In this document: piece after piece, positions 26,111 through 35,317 of the stretch
Layout: every line of letters begins with the position of its first letter
Position numbering within the stretch: the stretch's first letter is position 1
Origin: Streptomyces triculaminicus
Lineage (GTDB): Bacteria > Actinomycetota > Actinomycetes > Streptomycetales > Streptomycetaceae
Length of the DNA stretch: 64,000 nucleotides
Direction: 5' to 3'
Assembly (NCBI RefSeq): GCF_017349075.1
Contig: NZ_JAFMOF010000002.1
Coordinates: 1,736,001 to 1,800,000, forward strand
Notes under the pieces: generated by a model
Seen by the model: the letters and a program-made list of their open reading frames with translations, nothing else
What the model was told of the DNA's origin: nothing
Database searches by the model: none
Made by a program: the position numbers and the translations under genes

Positions 26111-27658
26111 TCAGATCACTTGGAAGTTGCCCATCATGGCCATGTCCTCGTGTTCGAGGTTGTGGCAGTGGAGCATGTAGCGGCCCTTGTATCCGGTGAA
26201 CCGTACGAGCACTTCGACCACTTCGTAGGGGCGGACGTCCACGGTGTCCTTCCAGCCGGCGTCAGTGGCCGCCGGTGGTCTGCCGCCGCGGGCGGTGACC
26301 TGGAACTGGGCCAGGTGCAGGTGGACGGGGTGGTGGAAGTCGCTGCTGAAGCGCCAGCGTTCCACGCTGCCCAGGTGCGGGGAAGCCAGGATCGTATCCG
26401 TACTGAACGGCCGTCCGTTGATCGTCCACATCTGCCGTTCGTCCGCGCTGTGCGTGCGGCGGAAGTCGAAACTGCGCACCGGTACCGCTCTGCCCGGGGA
26501 GAGTGTCTCGAAGGAGGCTGACAGGCGGGACGGTACGCGGCTGTCGTCCTTCTCCCTGCGCACGACGTGGAAGCGCATGACGTCGCGCATGCCGCCCCTG
26601 GCCGCGGAGTTGTGCAAGGTGACCTTGCTGCCGATAGGAAAGGCGGAGAAGTCGACGATGACGTCGAAGCGCTCGCCGGGCGCCATGTCGACGGCGTCCA
26701 ACGGCTGTGGTGCGGCCAGCAGGCCGCCGTCGCTGCCGATCTGGACGAACTGCCCCCACTTGCCGTCCCCGGCGTCGAGTCGCAACCGGTAGCGGCGGGC
26801 GTTGGAGGCGTTGAGCAGCCGGAAGCGGTAGCGGGTCGCGGAGACCTCCAGGACAGGCCAGGGGGCGCCGTTGACGAGCTGGACGTCACCGAGCACGCCG
26901 TCCGGGAACGTGTCGTGGCCGTGATGGGCGGGATAGCGGAAGGAGCCGTCCTCGGCGAAGGAGCGGTCGCACAGCATCAGCGGTACGTCGCGGTGCCCGC
27001 CCGGCAGCGGCAGCCGGTCTTCCTCCTGGTCGCTGACGAGGAAGAAGCCGGCCAGGCCGCGCCAGACCTGCGGGGCGCTGAAGTCCATGCGGTGGTCGTG
27101 GTACCAGAGGGTCGCGGCCTGCTGCGGCAGCGGGTACTCGTAGCTGCGGTACCCCACGGCCGTCCGCCCCGGGTGGGCGCCGGCCATGCCGTCGTGCGTC
27201 TGGCCGGGTGCGCAGCGGGCGGGAAGCAGGAGGTCGGTGGGGTAGCCGTCGGACTCGGGCGGGGTGACGCCGCCGTGCAGATGGGTGACGGTCGGCACGG
27301 TGAGGCTGTTGCGCACCTGTACCAGGGTCCGGCGCCCGGAGCGGGCGGTGAAGGTCGGACCGGGGAAGATCCCGTCGTACCCCCACACCGTTGTCCTACG
27401 GCCCGGCAGGATCTCCACCCGGCCCTCGCGCTGCTCGACCTCGTAGAAGTCGGTACCGTGCTCGCTGCGCACCGGCCGGGCCACCGGCGGCACCGGCAGC
27501 GGCACGCCGAACGGCCGGGGGAGCGGGCCCGCGCTGGCCAGCACCCGGCCGGTGGACGCCTTGGCGACGCGGGACCAGCCCGCCGCGCCCACCGTGATCG
27601 CCGCGCCGGCTCCGGCCGTCAGGGCGAGGAGTCCGCGTCGGCTCATCAGCCTCGGCAT
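26111..27658 (-). CDS. Tat-exported multicopper oxidase (bilirubin oxidase/CotA-like)
   Basis: A 515-residue three-cupredoxin oxidase. Residues 5-40 hold a twin-arginine signal (MSRRGLLALTAGAGAA). Copper ligands are complete: THLHGG and WYHDHRM in domain 1, HPVHLHLAQF and HCHNLEHEDMAMM in domain 3, the last giving the type 1 site with Met axial ligand. It oxidises phenols, bilirubin-like compounds or metals with reduction of O2 to water, outside the cell. It is the last gene of a three-gene unit: its ATG overlaps the stop of the membrane protein by one base. The unit lies next to a divergent TetR gene. Confidence 0.9.
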   Translation of the reverse strand: MPRLMSRRGLLALTAGAGAAITVGAAGWSRVAKASTGRVLASAGPLPRPFGVPLPVPPVARPVRSEHGTDFYEVEQREGRVEILPGRRTTVWGYDGIFPGPTFTARSGRRTLVQVRNSLTVPTVTHLHGGVTPPESDGYPTDLLLPARCAPGQTHDGMAGAHPGRTAVGYRSYEYPLPQQAATLWYHDHRMDFSAPQVWRGLAGFFLVSDQEEDRLPLPGGHRDVPLMLCDRSFAEDGSFRYPAHHGHDTFPDGVLGDVQLVNGAPWPVLEVSATRYRFRLLNASNARRYRLRLDAGDGKWGQFVQIGSDGGLLAAPQPLDAVDMAPGERFDVIVDFSAFPIGSKVTLHNSAARGGMRDVMRFHVVRREKDDSRVPSRLSASFETLSPGRAVPVRSFDFRRTHSADERQMWTINGRPFSTDTILASPHLGSVERWRFSSDFHHPVHLHLAQFQVTARGGRPPAATDAGWKDTVDVRPYEVVEVLVRFTGYKGRYMLHCHNLEHEDMAMMGNFQVI

Positions 27659-28092
27659 CACTCGGCCGCCCCCTGCCGGGACCGGGCCACCAGCGGTGAC
27701 GTGCTGGTGTGCTGGGTGAACGCCCAGTACGTCAGGGCTGTGGCACAGCCGAAGACGGCCATGCCCAGCGGCATGTGGCCGGCAAGGACACGCGCTTCGC
27801 CCAGCCCCTGCTGCACACTCACCAGAGCGGCCAGCACCGCGCTCGCCACAGCCGGCCACCACGGACCGCGCCCGGTGCGCCAGACCACCAGCGCAGCCGC
27901 TGTCTGAGCGATGGTCAACGCACTGAGCACGCCCGCGTTCGCCGCATGCCAGGTCAGCAGGTCGAGATCTCCGGTGACGAACAGGCCGGCCAGGGCCGCC
28001 TGCGCCAGTGTGTCCAGCAGCACCAGCACGGCCACCACCCGAAGCGCATGCAAAGGCCACCGGCGCACAGGCGCCCCGTTGTGTCCGCTCAC
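27658..28092 (-). CDS. Small four-helix membrane protein
   Basis: A 144-residue integral membrane protein with four hydrophobic helices (ALRVVAVLVLLDTLAQAALA, AANAGVLSALTIAQTAAALV, WWPAVASAVLAALVS, LGMAVFGCATALTYWAFTQ). No family is certain. The GTG start at 28092 overlaps the darcynin stop by four bases, and its own stop overlaps the multicopper oxidase start, so the three products are probably made in step. It may anchor or serve the exported oxidase. Confidence 0.65.
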   Translation of the reverse strand: MSGHNGAPVRRWPLHALRVVAVLVLLDTLAQAALAGLFVTGDLDLLTWHAANAGVLSALTIAQTAAALVVWRTGRGPWWPAVASAVLAALVSVQQGLGEARVLAGHMPLGMAVFGCATALTYWAFTQHTSTSPLVARSRQGAAE

Positions 28093-28436
28093 CGGGGGTC
28101 GGCCCCGGCCGTCAGCGCCTGCTCGTAGGCGTGGAAGCCGTCCTCGACGCCCAGGAAGACATCGCTGAAGGCCAGGTAGCCCTCGGCGATGACCGGCGTG
28201 TCGCGCAGGGCCTCGATGAGGAAGTAGTAGGCGCCCAGGTCCTCCGTCTCCAGCACGGCGAAGTCCGAGATGCGTCCGTTGAACGCCTCCGCGTCGAAGA
28301 AGCGGGCCGTCACCCGGTCCGCGTAGGAGGCGAAGACCGGCTCGAGGTGCTGGGCGCGCATCGCGTTGCGCTGCTCGCGCGAGAGCGCCAGCCACCGCGG
28401 CGTGACCGTGTACGTCAGGACGATGCCGTAGGTCAT
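28089..28436 (-). CDS. Darcynin-family protein
   Basis: A 115-residue protein matching the darcynin family: TPRWLALSREQRNAM, RVTARFFDAEAFNGRISDFA, TEDLGAYYFLIEALRDTPV and FLGVEDGFHAYEQAL. It has a dimeric alpha-beta-barrel-like pattern; the function is not established. It is the first gene of the unit with the membrane protein and multicopper oxidase, and starts about 30 bases from the inverted repeats shared with the divergent TetR gene. Confidence 0.75.
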   Translation of the reverse strand: MTYGIVLTYTVTPRWLALSREQRNAMRAQHLEPVFASYADRVTARFFDAEAFNGRISDFAVLETEDLGAYYFLIEALRDTPVIAEGYLAFSDVFLGVEDGFHAYEQALTAGADPR

Positions 28437-28465
28437 GAGATCCCCCGAAGAGATTTGCTAACACC

Positions 28466-28506
28466 GTTAACTTTCGGGGCAAGCTAAAGTTACAGGCGTT
28501 AACTTT
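28466..28506. promoter_or_regulatory. TetR operator candidates in divergent promoter
   Basis: GTTAACTTT occurs at 28466-28474 and 28498-28506. The second copy completes an inverted repeat AAAGTTA (28486-28492) / TAACTTT (28500-28506) with a seven-base spacer. They lie between the darcynin start and the TetR start and are A/T-rich, as expected for operators governing both directions. Confidence 0.65.
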
Positions 28507-28531
28507 GTCAAGGGAAGGTGAGGGCGCAGCC

Positions 28532-29254
28532 GTGCCGAGCACATCGGGGACCGGGTCCACTGGCCGGCGTCACCGCGTCCGCGAAGAGGCGCTGGCCGAG
28601 ATCCTGCGCACCGGCCGCCGGCTCCTGATCGAGGAGGGGCCGTCCGCGGTCACACTGCGGGCCATCGCCCGGGAGATGGGCATGACCGCACCCGCCCTCT
28701 ACCGCTACTACGCCAGCCACCGCGACCTGATCCAGGCCCTGACCTCGCACCTGTACGACGAGCTGGCCGCCGCACTGACCGAGGCGCGCGAACGCCATCC
28801 TGCTGATGAGCCGGGGCGACGGCTGCGGGAGGTGTGCCGGGAACTGCGCCGCTGGGCACTGTCCCACCCCCGCGAGTTCGGGCTGCTGTTCGCCAAGCCG
28901 GTCACGGACGCCGACACCGCGCCCGGCTCGGCCGCGCACGACCCGAGCTGGCGCTTCGGCGCCGTACTCCTCGACCTGATGGTCGAACTGTGGCGCCGCG
29001 GCGGCATGCAGCCGCCAACCGATCTGGACCCTTCGTGGATCGGCCAGCTGGAGGAGGTACGCGAGCACCTGGCGGGCGAGCCCGTACCGCTGGAGGTCAT
29101 CTACGTCTTCGTCGCCTGCTGGGCCCGCCTGTACGGGGCGGTGGCAGTCGAGGTGTTCGGCCACCTCGACTTCGCCCTCACCGACCCCGAGCCACTCTTC
29201 GGGCACACCCTCCACGACATCATGGCCGCCCTGGGAGAACCCGTCGGCCAGTGA
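28532..29254 (+). CDS. TetR-family regulator
   Basis: A 240-residue TetR regulator with a WHG-type (TetR_C_13) ligand domain. The DNA-binding part is ILRTGRRLLIEEGPSAVTLR followed by AIAREMGMTAPALYRYYASH. The C-terminal part is helical with ALSHPREFGLLFAKPV. GTG 28532 is chosen because it follows a GAGGG site; earlier in-frame codons overlap the operator. It probably represses itself and the divergent darcynin-oxidase unit. The ligand is unknown. Confidence 0.85.
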   Translation: MPSTSGTGSTGRRHRVREEALAEILRTGRRLLIEEGPSAVTLRAIAREMGMTAPALYRYYASHRDLIQALTSHLYDELAAALTEARERHPADEPGRRLREVCRELRRWALSHPREFGLLFAKPVTDADTAPGSAAHDPSWRFGAVLLDLMVELWRRGGMQPPTDLDPSWIGQLEEVREHLAGEPVPLEVIYVFVACWARLYGAVAVEVFGHLDFALTDPEPLFGHTLHDIMAALGEPVGQ

Positions 29255-29497
29255 GCCATCGGCCACAAGTGATGGCGATCGTGACACCGCACGGGGTGAG
29301 CGGAGTCGGCATGAGGTGACCGACCACCGCCTGGCGGCTTCCTCCGACGGGCTCGACTGGTTCCTCACGATGCGCTCCTTGTCGTTCGCGGGTGCTGGTC
29401 ACCAGCGAGGGCGGACGAGGAGAGGGGAGCCTGGACGAGTCGTGCCCGGGTACGGCGCACCCAGGCACGCGGGGCGGGTGCGGCATAGCCTGACGGG

Positions 29498-30340
29498 GTG
29501 ACCAGCAACGATCTCGGAGATTTCCTGCGCGCCCACCGCGCCCGCCTGCGCCCCGACGACGTCGGGCTCGCCTCCTACGGCGCGCGCCGGGTTGCGGGAC
29601 TGCGGCGCGAGGAGGTCGCCGTCCTTGCCGGGATGAACAGCGACTACTACGCCCGCCTCGAACAGGGCCGCGAGCGCAGCCCCTCCCCGCAGATCCTGGA
29701 GTCCATCAGCAGTGCGCTGCGGATGGATGGCGAAGCGCGGGAGCACATGTTCCGGCTGGCCGGCACCGTGCCGGAAGGCGTGCGGTCGCAGCCGCGGGAG
29801 ACGGTCAGTTTCGCGCTGCGGCAGTTGCTGGACGGATACCCGAACGCCGCGGCGTTCGTCCTGAACCCGGCCAACGACTTCCTGGCCTCGAACGCACTGG
29901 CCGACGCGCTGTTCTCACCGTTCGGACACGTGGACAACATGGCCCGCATGACCCTCCTCGACCCGGCCGCCCGGAGCTTCTTCACCCGGTGGGGGCGAGC
30001 AGCCGAGGCAGTCGTTGCCGGCTTGCGCCACGCCATGGGCCTGGACCCGAACTATCGGCGCCTGCACGATCTCGTCGGTTCCCTGACCGAGGAGAGCGAG
30101 GAGTTCGCCGCCCTGTGGTCCTCGCACACCGTGCACGCAAAGACCCGTGACGGCAAGGAGCTTGTTCACCCCGACGTCGGCCCCCTCGACCTCACCTACC
30201 AGACCTTCGATGTCCGCGGAGCGCCGGGCCAGCAGCTGGTGGTCTACCACGCCGAACCGGGCAGCCCCAGCGCCCAGGCGCTCGCCCTGCTCGGCAGCCT
30301 CCACGCCACACGCCACCAGGAGTCCGCCTCGGAGACGTAA
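29498..30340 (+). CDS. XRE regulator with MmyB-like ligand domain
   Basis: A 280-residue regulator. The N-terminal helix-turn-helix (ARRVAGLRREEVAVLAGMNS, YYARLEQGRERSPSPQILES) is followed by the MmyB-like PAS-type sensing domain (FVLNPANDFLASNALADALF, LDPAARSFFTRW, HPDVGPLDLTYQTFDV). Such proteins often control a neighbouring oxidoreductase and may bind fatty acids; here the nearest gene is a convergent amidohydrolase, so the target is unclear. The start is GTG 29498. Confidence 0.85.
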   Translation: MTSNDLGDFLRAHRARLRPDDVGLASYGARRVAGLRREEVAVLAGMNSDYYARLEQGRERSPSPQILESISSALRMDGEAREHMFRLAGTVPEGVRSQPRETVSFALRQLLDGYPNAAAFVLNPANDFLASNALADALFSPFGHVDNMARMTLLDPAARSFFTRWGRAAEAVVAGLRHAMGLDPNYRRLHDLVGSLTEESEEFAALWSSHTVHAKTRDGKELVHPDVGPLDLTYQTFDVRGAPGQQLVVYHAEPGSPSAQALALLGSLHATRHQESASET

Positions 30341-30498
30341 CTCCTCGACACGGCCTTGTGTACGTGGGGCGGCGTGGTCAGCGGCGGGTGAAGCGGCAGC
30401 CGGCGTGGTGCAGGCGTCCCCGCGGGCCTCGTCGGCCAGGCACAGGACGGCGATATCGGCGGCCTGGCCCGGGTTGAGGGAAGATCCGGTGTGCGGCG

Positions 30499-31914
30499 TC
30501 AGACGGCGGGCGTATTGAGCACGTACTCGCGGGAGGCGTGGACCTCGTCGCGCAGGGCGGCCAGGTCGACGTCGAGGACCTGGCCGTTCCATTTGCGGGG
30601 CTCGCCGTTGATGAGGACGGCGCTGATGTTGCGGGCGTCCGAGCCCAGCACGACGGTGCCGACGGCATCGTTGAGCGGCATGTTGTTCAGGTCCTCGGCC
30701 TGGATCACCAGCAGGTCGGCCTTCTTGCCTGGGGTGAGCGAGCCGGTGACGCCGCCCAGCCCGTTGGTACGGGCACCCTGGAGGGTGGCGAAGTCCAGGA
30801 CGTCGTGGGTGGTGATGCGGGCCGGCTGCTGGTTTGTGCCGTAGGCGGTGTTGACCGCGCGCATCCGCTGGATGGCGTGCAGAGCCCGCATCTGCGTGAA
30901 CATGTCGCTGACCAGCGCCACCTCGACGTCGATGCTCAGACCGGGCCGCACCCCGACCGACAGGGCCTCGTCGATCGCGGGGATCGCGGTCTCCAGCCCG
31001 ATCTGGGCGTCCGAGGTCGGAGCCAGGGCGATGGTCGTGTCGCTCTCCCCGATCGCCCTCCACGCCTCGGGGGTCAGGCCGGTGGCGTGGATGAGGGTGA
31101 GGTCCGCGTCGAGGATGCCGGCCCTCTCCCAATCCAGGATGGCCCGGGAGGAGGAGACGCCGAAGACGGCATCCACGCTCACACCGATTCCCAGGTCCTT
31201 GGCCGTGCGGGCGAGTTCGGGGCCGTAGGCGAGGGCGGCCCCGGCGACCTCGTCGGTGGCCAGAGCGGCCAGCCGCAGGGTCAGCAACCGGTCCTCGCCG
31301 GCGAAGTACTTCTCCTTGAGGCGGGCCAGGTCACCGGGCCATTGCTTGTCCCAGTCACCGAAGTGCGGGCCCATGGAGGCGTGCACACCGCGGATGCCGG
31401 TGTCGATGAGGGCCTGGACGGCGGCGTCGGAGTGTTCAGGGGTGCGGGAGTTGTGGGAGAAGTCGAGCATGCACGTGATGCCGCTGTCGATCGCCGTCAG
31501 CGCGGCCAGCCTGGTACCGACGTACATGTCGTCGGGCCGGTAGACCGTGGCGTAGCCGGCGAGGGTGGACATCACATAGGCACCGAGATCGTCGACGTCC
31601 GGCATGATCCGACGCAGCTGCGTCTGCCAGGCATGCCGGTGTGTGTCGACGAAGCCCGGCGTGAGGATCGTGCCGGTCGCGTCGACGACCACCGCGCCCT
31701 CCCGGCTCAGAGCAGGACCTATCGCGGTGATCGTGTCGCCCTCGACGAGCAGATCGGCGCCGTCCAGGACACCGGAATCGGGATCCATGGTGACGATGGT
31801 CGCGCCGGTGAACAGAACGCGCCGCTTCGGGTCGGCGGATCGGCGCTGAAGCTGTTCGAGCACGGCAGGGCTGGTGGTGCCGGAGGAAGTCAAGGGGAGG
31901 ATCCTGTCCGTCAT
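30499..31914 (-). CDS. Amidohydrolase (TRZ/ATZ-type)
   Basis: A 471-residue metal-dependent hydrolase of the amidohydrolase superfamily. The first metal pair is in ILTPGFVDTHRHAWQ near residues 85-99; the beta-barrel strands follow (GITCMLDFSHNS, GVHASMGPHFGDW, LIHATGLTPE), and ALAPTSDAQIGLE takes the place of the usual SN-binding strand with its metal-ligand Asp. The C-terminal beta domain (LTPGKKADLLVIQAEDLN) is typical. It should deaminate or dechlorinate a heterocycle; the substrate is unknown. The start is ATG 31914. Confidence 0.85.
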   Translation of the reverse strand: MTDRILPLTSSGTTSPAVLEQLQRRSADPKRRVLFTGATIVTMDPDSGVLDGADLLVEGDTITAIGPALSREGAVVVDATGTILTPGFVDTHRHAWQTQLRRIMPDVDDLGAYVMSTLAGYATVYRPDDMYVGTRLAALTAIDSGITCMLDFSHNSRTPEHSDAAVQALIDTGIRGVHASMGPHFGDWDKQWPGDLARLKEKYFAGEDRLLTLRLAALATDEVAGAALAYGPELARTAKDLGIGVSVDAVFGVSSSRAILDWERAGILDADLTLIHATGLTPEAWRAIGESDTTIALAPTSDAQIGLETAIPAIDEALSVGVRPGLSIDVEVALVSDMFTQMRALHAIQRMRAVNTAYGTNQQPARITTHDVLDFATLQGARTNGLGGVTGSLTPGKKADLLVIQAEDLNNMPLNDAVGTVVLGSDARNISAVLINGEPRKWNGQVLDVDLAALRDEVHASREYVLNTPAV

Positions 31915-32128
31915 GCCAGGGGCGGCTGGCCCCTACGCGGTGGGCTACGACCTCAGCTTCGGACCAGCCGCCGGCGGCAACCAGGCCGCCATCTGCCCAG
32001 GTACAGCACACCCCGGCTCACCGAACCGACCGGAGCCCTTGGCCACGAACACCGCCACTGTTCTAAAGATCCTCCGTGAGATGAGCGCCTCGGGGTGTGC
32101 GATGGATCAGTACCGGCGCGTCGACCTT

Positions 32129-33502
32129 TTACGGACGCGAACCCCACGGGTCGCCGGGGACCCAGTTGCCGTGCAGACCGAGCGGTACCCGAACGGGCAG
32201 GTGGATACGGGCGACCGGTTCGCCCGTGAAGTCCTGGGCGGACAGGATCACCAGGTCCGCCGCGCCGCGCTCGGGGTCGTGCACGTACGCCATCACGTAT
32301 CCGTCGTCTTCGGCGGCGGGCGACTCCGCGGGGACGAAGACGCCCTCACCGACGGCCCCGAACCGGCCGAACTCGTGCGCCTCGGTCGTGCCGCGCACCA
32401 CGTCGTGCTTGAGCAGCGCGTTACTGAACCCGGGGCCCGGTCGCGGGTCCGTGGGGCCGGTGGGCGGGGCGTAGAGCTCGACGGCGGCCGAGTACCCGTA
32501 GCGGTAAGGGCGTGCGACGCAGTGGGAGTTGACCCGGGGGAACTCCTGGGTGCGGTCGTCGAGCCGGTCCTCCCGTACCTTTCCGGCGGCGAGGTCAATC
32601 CGCCAGCGGTCCAGGGTGGGGCGGCTGTTGCCGAAGTCCCTGATGTTGAAGCCCTCGGGGTGCCGGACGATGTCGACGACGATGTCCGTGCCGTCCTCGT
32701 AGGCGTTGAGGGTGTGACCCACCAGGCTCGGCGCGACCTCGAACCAACGCACCTCGCCTCCCGTGCGGGGCATGACACCCACGCGCGCCTGGTGCGAGTC
32801 GTCCCAGACGAAGGGGACCCCGGTCGGAAGGTGTGCGGCGCTGAACAGCACCGGGGCGTCGAAGAGGATCACATGGTGCTCGGTCAGCGCGAAGTCGTGC
32901 ATGTAGGGGTTGCCGGGCGCGTGGATCAGCGTGGTCCGCACCACCGTGCCGGTCTCGTCCATGACGATGTGCTGGACGTGCTCCGAGCCGTAGAGGAAGG
33001 CGAGCGAGTGCAGCTCGCGGGTGTGCGGGTCGAAGATGGAGTGGGCGTTGGCGCTGTAGCCCTCGGGAGTCACTCCGAGGTCGCAAGGGCCGACCGTGTC
33101 AAGGTCGTAGGTGAGCTCGTAGGGGCGTATCCCGCCTTCTATGAGGGCGAAGGTGCGGCCCGCGAGACCGGCGACCTGGACGTTCGGTGCCATGTCCAGG
33201 CGCTCGTCGAAGGGGATCCCGCGTCGTGGTTCCCCGAGCCGGTCGGCGACCGAGCCGGAGCGCACCCAGCGGTTGCGGTACCACTCGGCGCGGCCGTCGC
33301 GGATGCGGACCCCGTGCACCATGCCGGAGCCGAGCGTCCAGATGTGGGCGGCGGGGTCCTCGATGCCGAGCGGGTTGGGGCCGATGCGCAGGTAGCGGCC
33401 GTTGAGGTGGGCCGGGATCCGGCCGGTGAAGGGCAGGTCTAACGCGGTGACCTCTTCGGTGACCGGTGCGAAGCTCCCCGACAGGTAGCGGTTGATCGTC
33501 AT
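32129..33502 (-). CDS. Carotenoid cleavage oxygenase family protein
   Basis: A 457-residue non-haem iron dioxygenase that splits a C=C bond of a carotenoid or stilbene. The four iron histidines lie in the expected places: SANAHSIFDP, PYMHDFALTEHH, LVGHTLNAYED and, at the end, LGLHGNWVPGD. Other family marks are LNGRYLRIGPNP and GDGMVHG-like GSGMVHGVRI. ATG 33502 is preferred over GTG 33517 because AAGGA lies just upstream and it follows the TetR stop by one base, making the two co-translated. Confidence 0.88.
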   Translation of the reverse strand: MTINRYLSGSFAPVTEEVTALDLPFTGRIPAHLNGRYLRIGPNPLGIEDPAAHIWTLGSGMVHGVRIRDGRAEWYRNRWVRSGSVADRLGEPRRGIPFDERLDMAPNVQVAGLAGRTFALIEGGIRPYELTYDLDTVGPCDLGVTPEGYSANAHSIFDPHTRELHSLAFLYGSEHVQHIVMDETGTVVRTTLIHAPGNPYMHDFALTEHHVILFDAPVLFSAAHLPTGVPFVWDDSHQARVGVMPRTGGEVRWFEVAPSLVGHTLNAYEDGTDIVVDIVRHPEGFNIRDFGNSRPTLDRWRIDLAAGKVREDRLDDRTQEFPRVNSHCVARPYRYGYSAAVELYAPPTGPTDPRPGPGFSNALLKHDVVRGTTEAHEFGRFGAVGEGVFVPAESPAAEDDGYVMAYVHDPERGAADLVILSAQDFTGEPVARIHLPVRVPLGLHGNWVPGDPWGSRP

Positions 33503-33503
33503 G

Positions 33504-34133
33504 TCAGTCCTTGTCACTGCTTTGTCCCTGCTCGGCGAGGAACGACTGTCCCAGCGCCGTCATCAATGTGTCGTAGCGGTGCGCCGCGGTCTCCGGCGGG
33601 AAATGGCCGGCGATCTCCAGGCTCACCGCCCCGTGGGCAGCCGCCCAGAGGAGCTTGGAGATCTCGTATGCGTCTCCGGGCCGGAACACCCTGGAGTCGA
33701 TGCACGCCTGGACGGCGGTCACGGAGGCGTCGAAGGCGGTCTCGGCCGCGCTCAGGGCATCGGGGCTCGGCCGGTAGCCGGGTATGGCCTGCTCGAACAT
33801 CACCCGGTAGTAGGCCGGTTCGGCCAGGGCGTGCGCCCGGTAGGCGGTCGCGAGATCGTTGAGGTGGGCCAAGGGGTTGCCGGCACCTTGTACTTGCTGC
33901 TGCGCGCGGCGCAGCCGGGCGAACCCCTCCCGGTAGAGGGCGTCGGCCAGACCTTCCTTGCCGCCGAACATGGTGTACAGGACCTTGGTCGAGGCGCCGA
34001 TCCCGGTGGCGATCCGACGCATCGTCAGGGCGGCCGGCCCCTCCGTGACCAGGAGGTCGATGGCGTGGTCAAGGATCGTGGTGCGCACGGCGGCTTGGCC
34101 GACGGACTGGGCGTCCTGGTAGGGCGTGTTCAC
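33504..34133 (-). CDS. TetR-family regulator of the carotenoid oxygenase
   Basis: A 209-residue TetR regulator with TILDHAIDLLVTEGPAALTM and RRIATGIGASTKVLYTMFGG as the DNA-binding part and a TetR_C_33-like helical ligand domain. It lies directly upstream of the carotenoid oxygenase with one base between them. The GTG at 34133 is taken as start; the frame remains open upstream to 34214 but crosses a perfect palindrome likely to be its operator. Confidence 0.8.
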   Translation of the reverse strand: MNTPYQDAQSVGQAAVRTTILDHAIDLLVTEGPAALTMRRIATGIGASTKVLYTMFGGKEGLADALYREGFARLRRAQQQVQGAGNPLAHLNDLATAYRAHALAEPAYYRVMFEQAIPGYRPSPDALSAAETAFDASVTAVQACIDSRVFRPGDAYEISKLLWAAAHGAVSLEIAGHFPPETAAHRYDTLMTALGQSFLAEQGQSSDKD

Positions 34134-34152
34134 GGCAACACAGTATCTGATG

Positions 34153-34167
34153 GGTAACGCTGTTACC
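34153..34167. promoter_or_regulatory. Palindrome GGTAAC-GCT-GTTACC, TetR operator
   Basis: A perfect six-base inverted repeat with a three-base centre, 20 bases upstream of the TetR start. Position and symmetry suit autorepression of the TetR-oxygenase pair. Confidence 0.6.
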
Positions 34168-34246
34168 AGCCCCGTCGGTTCGGCTTCAGCACTGACCCAT
34201 GTGAGCTCGCGCATTCAACTGGGGTGAGTTGAGCGCACCGCGGCGT

Positions 34247-35182
34247 TCAGCGGGGGATCACCCAGCTCGGCGCCCAGGTCCCGGCGGCGTCGCGCCCGGC
34301 CGCTGTGGCGGCGAGGTGGGCGCGGAGGGTGGCCAGCGCCGGGTGGTGGTTGTCGCGGTGCCAGAGGAGTGAGTGCGGGTAGACGGGCGTGGGGTCGGTC
34401 ACCGGGATGCGGCGCAGGCCGTGGCCGGCGGGCCAGACGAGGCGGGTGTGCTCGCCCATGAAGGTGGCCAGGGCCGGGGTGTCGGCGACGGTGTCGAGAA
34501 GGGCGTCGGAGCCGAAGTTGGGGCCGGTCGCCTCGATGGTGAGGCCGTACTCGGCGACGAGGTCGTCGTAGTAGGCGGCCCACTCGGTTCCAGGGACGAT
34601 GCCGGGCATCCAGATCCGGTGCCCGGCGAGCTGGGCGAGGGGCACCGAGCGGGCGCCGGCCAGCGCGTGGGCGGGGCCGGTGAGGAGCTGGAGCGGCTCG
34701 TCGACCACCCGGACGGACTCGATGCCCTCGGGAAGGGGACGGCCGGGCGCGGCGACGGCGCGGAAGGAGGCGTCGATCGTGCCGGAGCGGATGGCGGCGA
34801 CGGCCGTGTCGATGTCGAAAAGCGTCACCACGTCGAGTTCGATCTCGGGGTGCGCGCGGTGGAAGTCGCGCATCAGGCCCGACGCCGCGCCGCGCAAGTT
34901 GATCACGTCGACGCGCAGCGGACGGCGGACGGCGCGCACGGACGCGACCGCGCGCTCGGCGACGCGCAGCAGCTCCCGGGCGTGGGGCAGGAACGCCTGT
35001 CCGTCGATGGTGAGCTCGGCGCCGCGCGGCGTGCGGGTGAACAGCCGCACGCCGAGGTTGCGCTCGAGCGCGGCGATGCGCTTGGAGACAGCCTGCTGGG
35101 TGACCGCCAGCTCGGCGGCTGCCTCCTGGAACTGCCCCGCGTCGGCGGCGGCGACGAAGGTCCGGACGGTTTCGAGGTCCAT
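34247..35182 (-). CDS. LysR-family regulator
   Basis: A 311-residue LTTR. The winged helix is at residues 1-60 (FVAAADAGQFQEAAAELAVT, QQAVSKRIAALERNLG), and the rest is a periplasmic-binding-like effector domain. It is divergent from an MFS exporter with a perfect 15-bp palindrome between them, the standard arrangement for an LTTR that controls its neighbour on sensing an effector. Confidence 0.9.
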   Translation of the reverse strand: MDLETVRTFVAAADAGQFQEAAAELAVTQQAVSKRIAALERNLGVRLFTRTPRGAELTIDGQAFLPHARELLRVAERAVASVRAVRRPLRVDVINLRGAASGLMRDFHRAHPEIELDVVTLFDIDTAVAAIRSGTIDASFRAVAAPGRPLPEGIESVRVVDEPLQLLTGPAHALAGARSVPLAQLAGHRIWMPGIVPGTEWAAYYDDLVAEYGLTIEATGPNFGSDALLDTVADTPALATFMGEHTRLVWPAGHGLRRIPVTDPTPVYPHSLLWHRDNHHPALATLRAHLAATAAGRDAAGTWAPSWVIPR

Positions 35183-35199
35183 GCCGGCACCCTATGGGT

Positions 35200-35214
35200 A
35201 CAACCATTGGTTGT
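35200..35214. promoter_or_regulatory. Perfect LTTR-type palindrome ACAACCA-T-TGGTTGT
   Basis: Seven-base arms around a single base, 18 bases upstream of the LysR start and about 100 before the MFS start. It fits the T-N11-A style interrupted dyads bound by LysR regulators. Confidence 0.75.
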
Positions 35215-35317
35215 GGCTGATGGGCCCTGTAGTTGTTTGATCACCGGGTATGGCGCTCGCTTTGATGGTTCCGATCGCGGATCGGTTGTGTGGGTGAGTG
35301 GCGAGGGGGCGTCGGGC

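Noticed and set aside
27658..28560. 300-residue membrane protein starting at 28560
   Set aside because: The N-terminal half overlaps the darcynin gene in another frame and is Arg/Gly-rich noise; GTG 28092 gives a clean four-helix protein.
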